This document shows positions 4,148 through 5,382 of a stretch of DNA of 5,382 nucleotides, one piece after another. Positions within the stretch are counted from its first letter, which is position 1; every line of letters begins with the position of its first letter. The position numbers and the translations under genes were made by a program. Source of the stretch: Nitrospinota bacterium (GTDB lineage: Bacteria > JAUXIQ01); contig JAUXIQ010000165.1 of NCBI GenBank assembly GCA_030620925.1, positions 1-5,382 on the forward strand, given 5' to 3'. The notes under the pieces are model-generated. The model was not told the origin of the DNA and did not search any database. It saw only the letters and a list, made by a program, of their open reading frames with translations.

Positions 4148-5359
4148 ATGACGAAAAAAAGCATAATCTTTTGCTTGAGCCTTGTAGCCGCCCTGTTCAT
4201 CGGCAGCGGGATATCCTGGGGATTCCAGGATGAAGGCACCATCAGGATAGGGCAGATGGAAGTGTTGAGCGGGCCCTTTGCGGAAGCAGGTATGGAGGCT
4301 ATCTTCATTTCAGATTTCGCCGTCAAAGAGATTAACGCCATGGGGGGAGTGAAGATTGGCGGCAAGATGGTGAAGCTGGACAAGAGGAACTATGACTCCG
4401 CCTGCAACCCCGAACAGGGCATCAACGTCACCCGCAAAATGGCCAATGAGGACAAGGTACTGGTGATGGTAGGGCCTTCATGCTCCAGCGTGGCGGAGCC
4501 GGTATACGGGCTGTTCCAGAAGAAGCTGGGCGACGCCAACGACATCGGCCTCCGGGTGACCATCTTCACCGATATAGCCACCAAGTTCGGACTGGAGCGG
4601 CTGACTCCGTGGGCTTTCCGCAACACCGGCAACGAGAAGCTCATGTATGATGACGTGTTCGGGAAGATGAAAAAGTATTACGGGGTAAAGACGATAGCCG
4701 CGGGCTACGAGAAGAATTTCTCACACTCACGGGGCACCTACGAGTCGGGCTTCGTGCCTGCGGCGAAGAAACATGGCCTGAAAATCATAGAGGTCCAGAA
4801 CTGGCTGCTGGACGACACCGATTTCTCGGTCCAGATAACCAAGCTGCGCAGAGCCAAGGCGGACATGCGGGCCACCGGCGCGCACCATCCCTCCATGTGC
4901 CGGGCCTTGCAGGAGGCCAGGAGGCAGGGCTGGACGCCCAAGGTCCACGTGGCCATAACCAGCGCCACCCTCCAGGATACCCTGGACGTGTGCGCTGACG
5001 TGGCGGAAAACATCATCATCCCCACCAATTTTCTGGCCCTGCCCGGCCGCCCGCTGGAGGTATACACCAAAATCCTCAAGGCCTCCGGCGACAAGTACTA
5101 CATGACCCACCACAACTCGGCCAGCTACGAGGTCATCTGGATCATCAAGAAGGTCATCGAGGATGCGGGCATAAAGAACCGTCCCGATACCCTTCAGGAG
5201 GACCGCCGGAAGTTCAGGGATGCCCTGGCCAAGATAAAAAACTTCCCCGGCCTCCTGGGATCAATCAGTTTTGACAAATGGGGCCAGGCCGAAAAGGAGT
5301 TTGTCATAGGGACGGTGAAAGGCGGCAAGTGGGTCGAATGGAAGCCGCCGGCAAAGTAA
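4148..5359 (+). CDS. Liv-type ABC transporter substrate-binding protein (periplasmic, Peripla_BP_6)
   Basis: A 403-residue periplasmic receptor that would deliver a ligand to a branched-chain amino acid-type (HAAT) ABC importer. In anaerobic degraders this family also binds aromatic or short organic acids. The first 25 or so residues form a signal peptide: MTKK, a hydrophobic core, and a likely cut near SWG-FQ. No lipobox Cys is present, so the protein should be soluble in the periplasm. Domain 1 starts at TIRIGQMEVLSGPFAEAG. Cys86 (SACNPEQ) and Cys112 (GPSCSS) match the spacing of the disulfide pair in E. coli LivJ, and GPSCSSVAEP is the ligand-carboxylate loop. DTDFSVQITKLR (223-234) is the usual second-domain motif. 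Two-domain length is complete. Permease and ATPase genes are expected downstream, beyond the window. The ligand is unknown. Confidence 0.9.
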   Translation: MTKKSIIFCLSLVAALFIGSGISWGFQDEGTIRIGQMEVLSGPFAEAGMEAIFISDFAVKEINAMGGVKIGGKMVKLDKRNYDSACNPEQGINVTRKMANEDKVLVMVGPSCSSVAEPVYGLFQKKLGDANDIGLRVTIFTDIATKFGLERLTPWAFRNTGNEKLMYDDVFGKMKKYYGVKTIAAGYEKNFSHSRGTYESGFVPAAKKHGLKIIEVQNWLLDDTDFSVQITKLRRAKADMRATGAHHPSMCRALQEARRQGWTPKVHVAITSATLQDTLDVCADVAENIIIPTNFLALPGRPLEVYTKILKASGDKYYMTHHNSASYEVIWIIKKVIEDAGIKNRPDTLQEDRRKFRDALAKIKNFPGLLGSISFDKWGQAEKEFVIGTVKGGKWVEWKPPAK

Positions 5360-5382
5360 CCGGTTAAGAAGACAAAGGGTTC

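Overview
The window looks like bacterial chromosome of moderately high GC. It carries a substrate-uptake and flavoenzyme gene set: an amidohydrolase, an acyl-CoA dehydrogenase, two nitroreductase-family flavoproteins and a Liv-type periplasmic binding protein. The binding protein has a cleavable signal peptide without a lipobox, which suggests a cell with an outer membrane. The gene mix, together with a probable selenocysteine gene, resembles anaerobic Desulfobacterota-like or related lineages that degrade organic or aromatic acids. This placement is inference; no rRNA or marker gene is present.

Left end (1-776): the 3' end of an amidohydrolase_2-family gene is followed, with a Shine-Dalgarno overlapping its stop codon, by a small membrane protein of the DUF2892 (YgaP-like transmembrane) type. 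Its reading frame meets TGA exactly where the family has its conserved Cys-Pro, then a second in-frame TGA two codons later. It then stays open through a hydrophilic tail to TAA at 569-571. A perfect 6-bp hairpin with a GTC loop sits 17 nt after the second TGA. I read this as a candidate selenoprotein with a Sec-Pro-Sec motif, and it is the most interesting object in the window. A hairpin-rich spacer follows (572-776), possibly the relic of an IS200/IS605-type end.

Centre (777-3374): an acyl-CoA dehydrogenase (minus strand) and nitroreductase 1 (plus strand) diverge from a compact intergenic region whose opposing promoters share nearly the same -10 bases. Nitroreductase 2 (minus strand) is a paralogue lying tail to tail with nitroreductase 1, with one base between the stop codons. 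CTGAT/ATCAG palindromes lie in the control regions of the dehydrogenase and of nitroreductase 2. The dehydrogenase has Asp where the usual catalytic Glu sits.

Right end (3375-5382): a spacer of about 770 bp holds the nitroreductase 2 promoter, a possible structured element and a probable unrecognised small Cys/His-rich membrane protein (3638-3925). A Liv-type substrate-binding protein begins at 4148, probably the first gene of a transporter operon that continues beyond the window. A reasonable overall reading, as inference, is uptake of a small organic substrate, CoA-thioester oxidation and flavin-dependent redox steps, but no specific pathway can be named.
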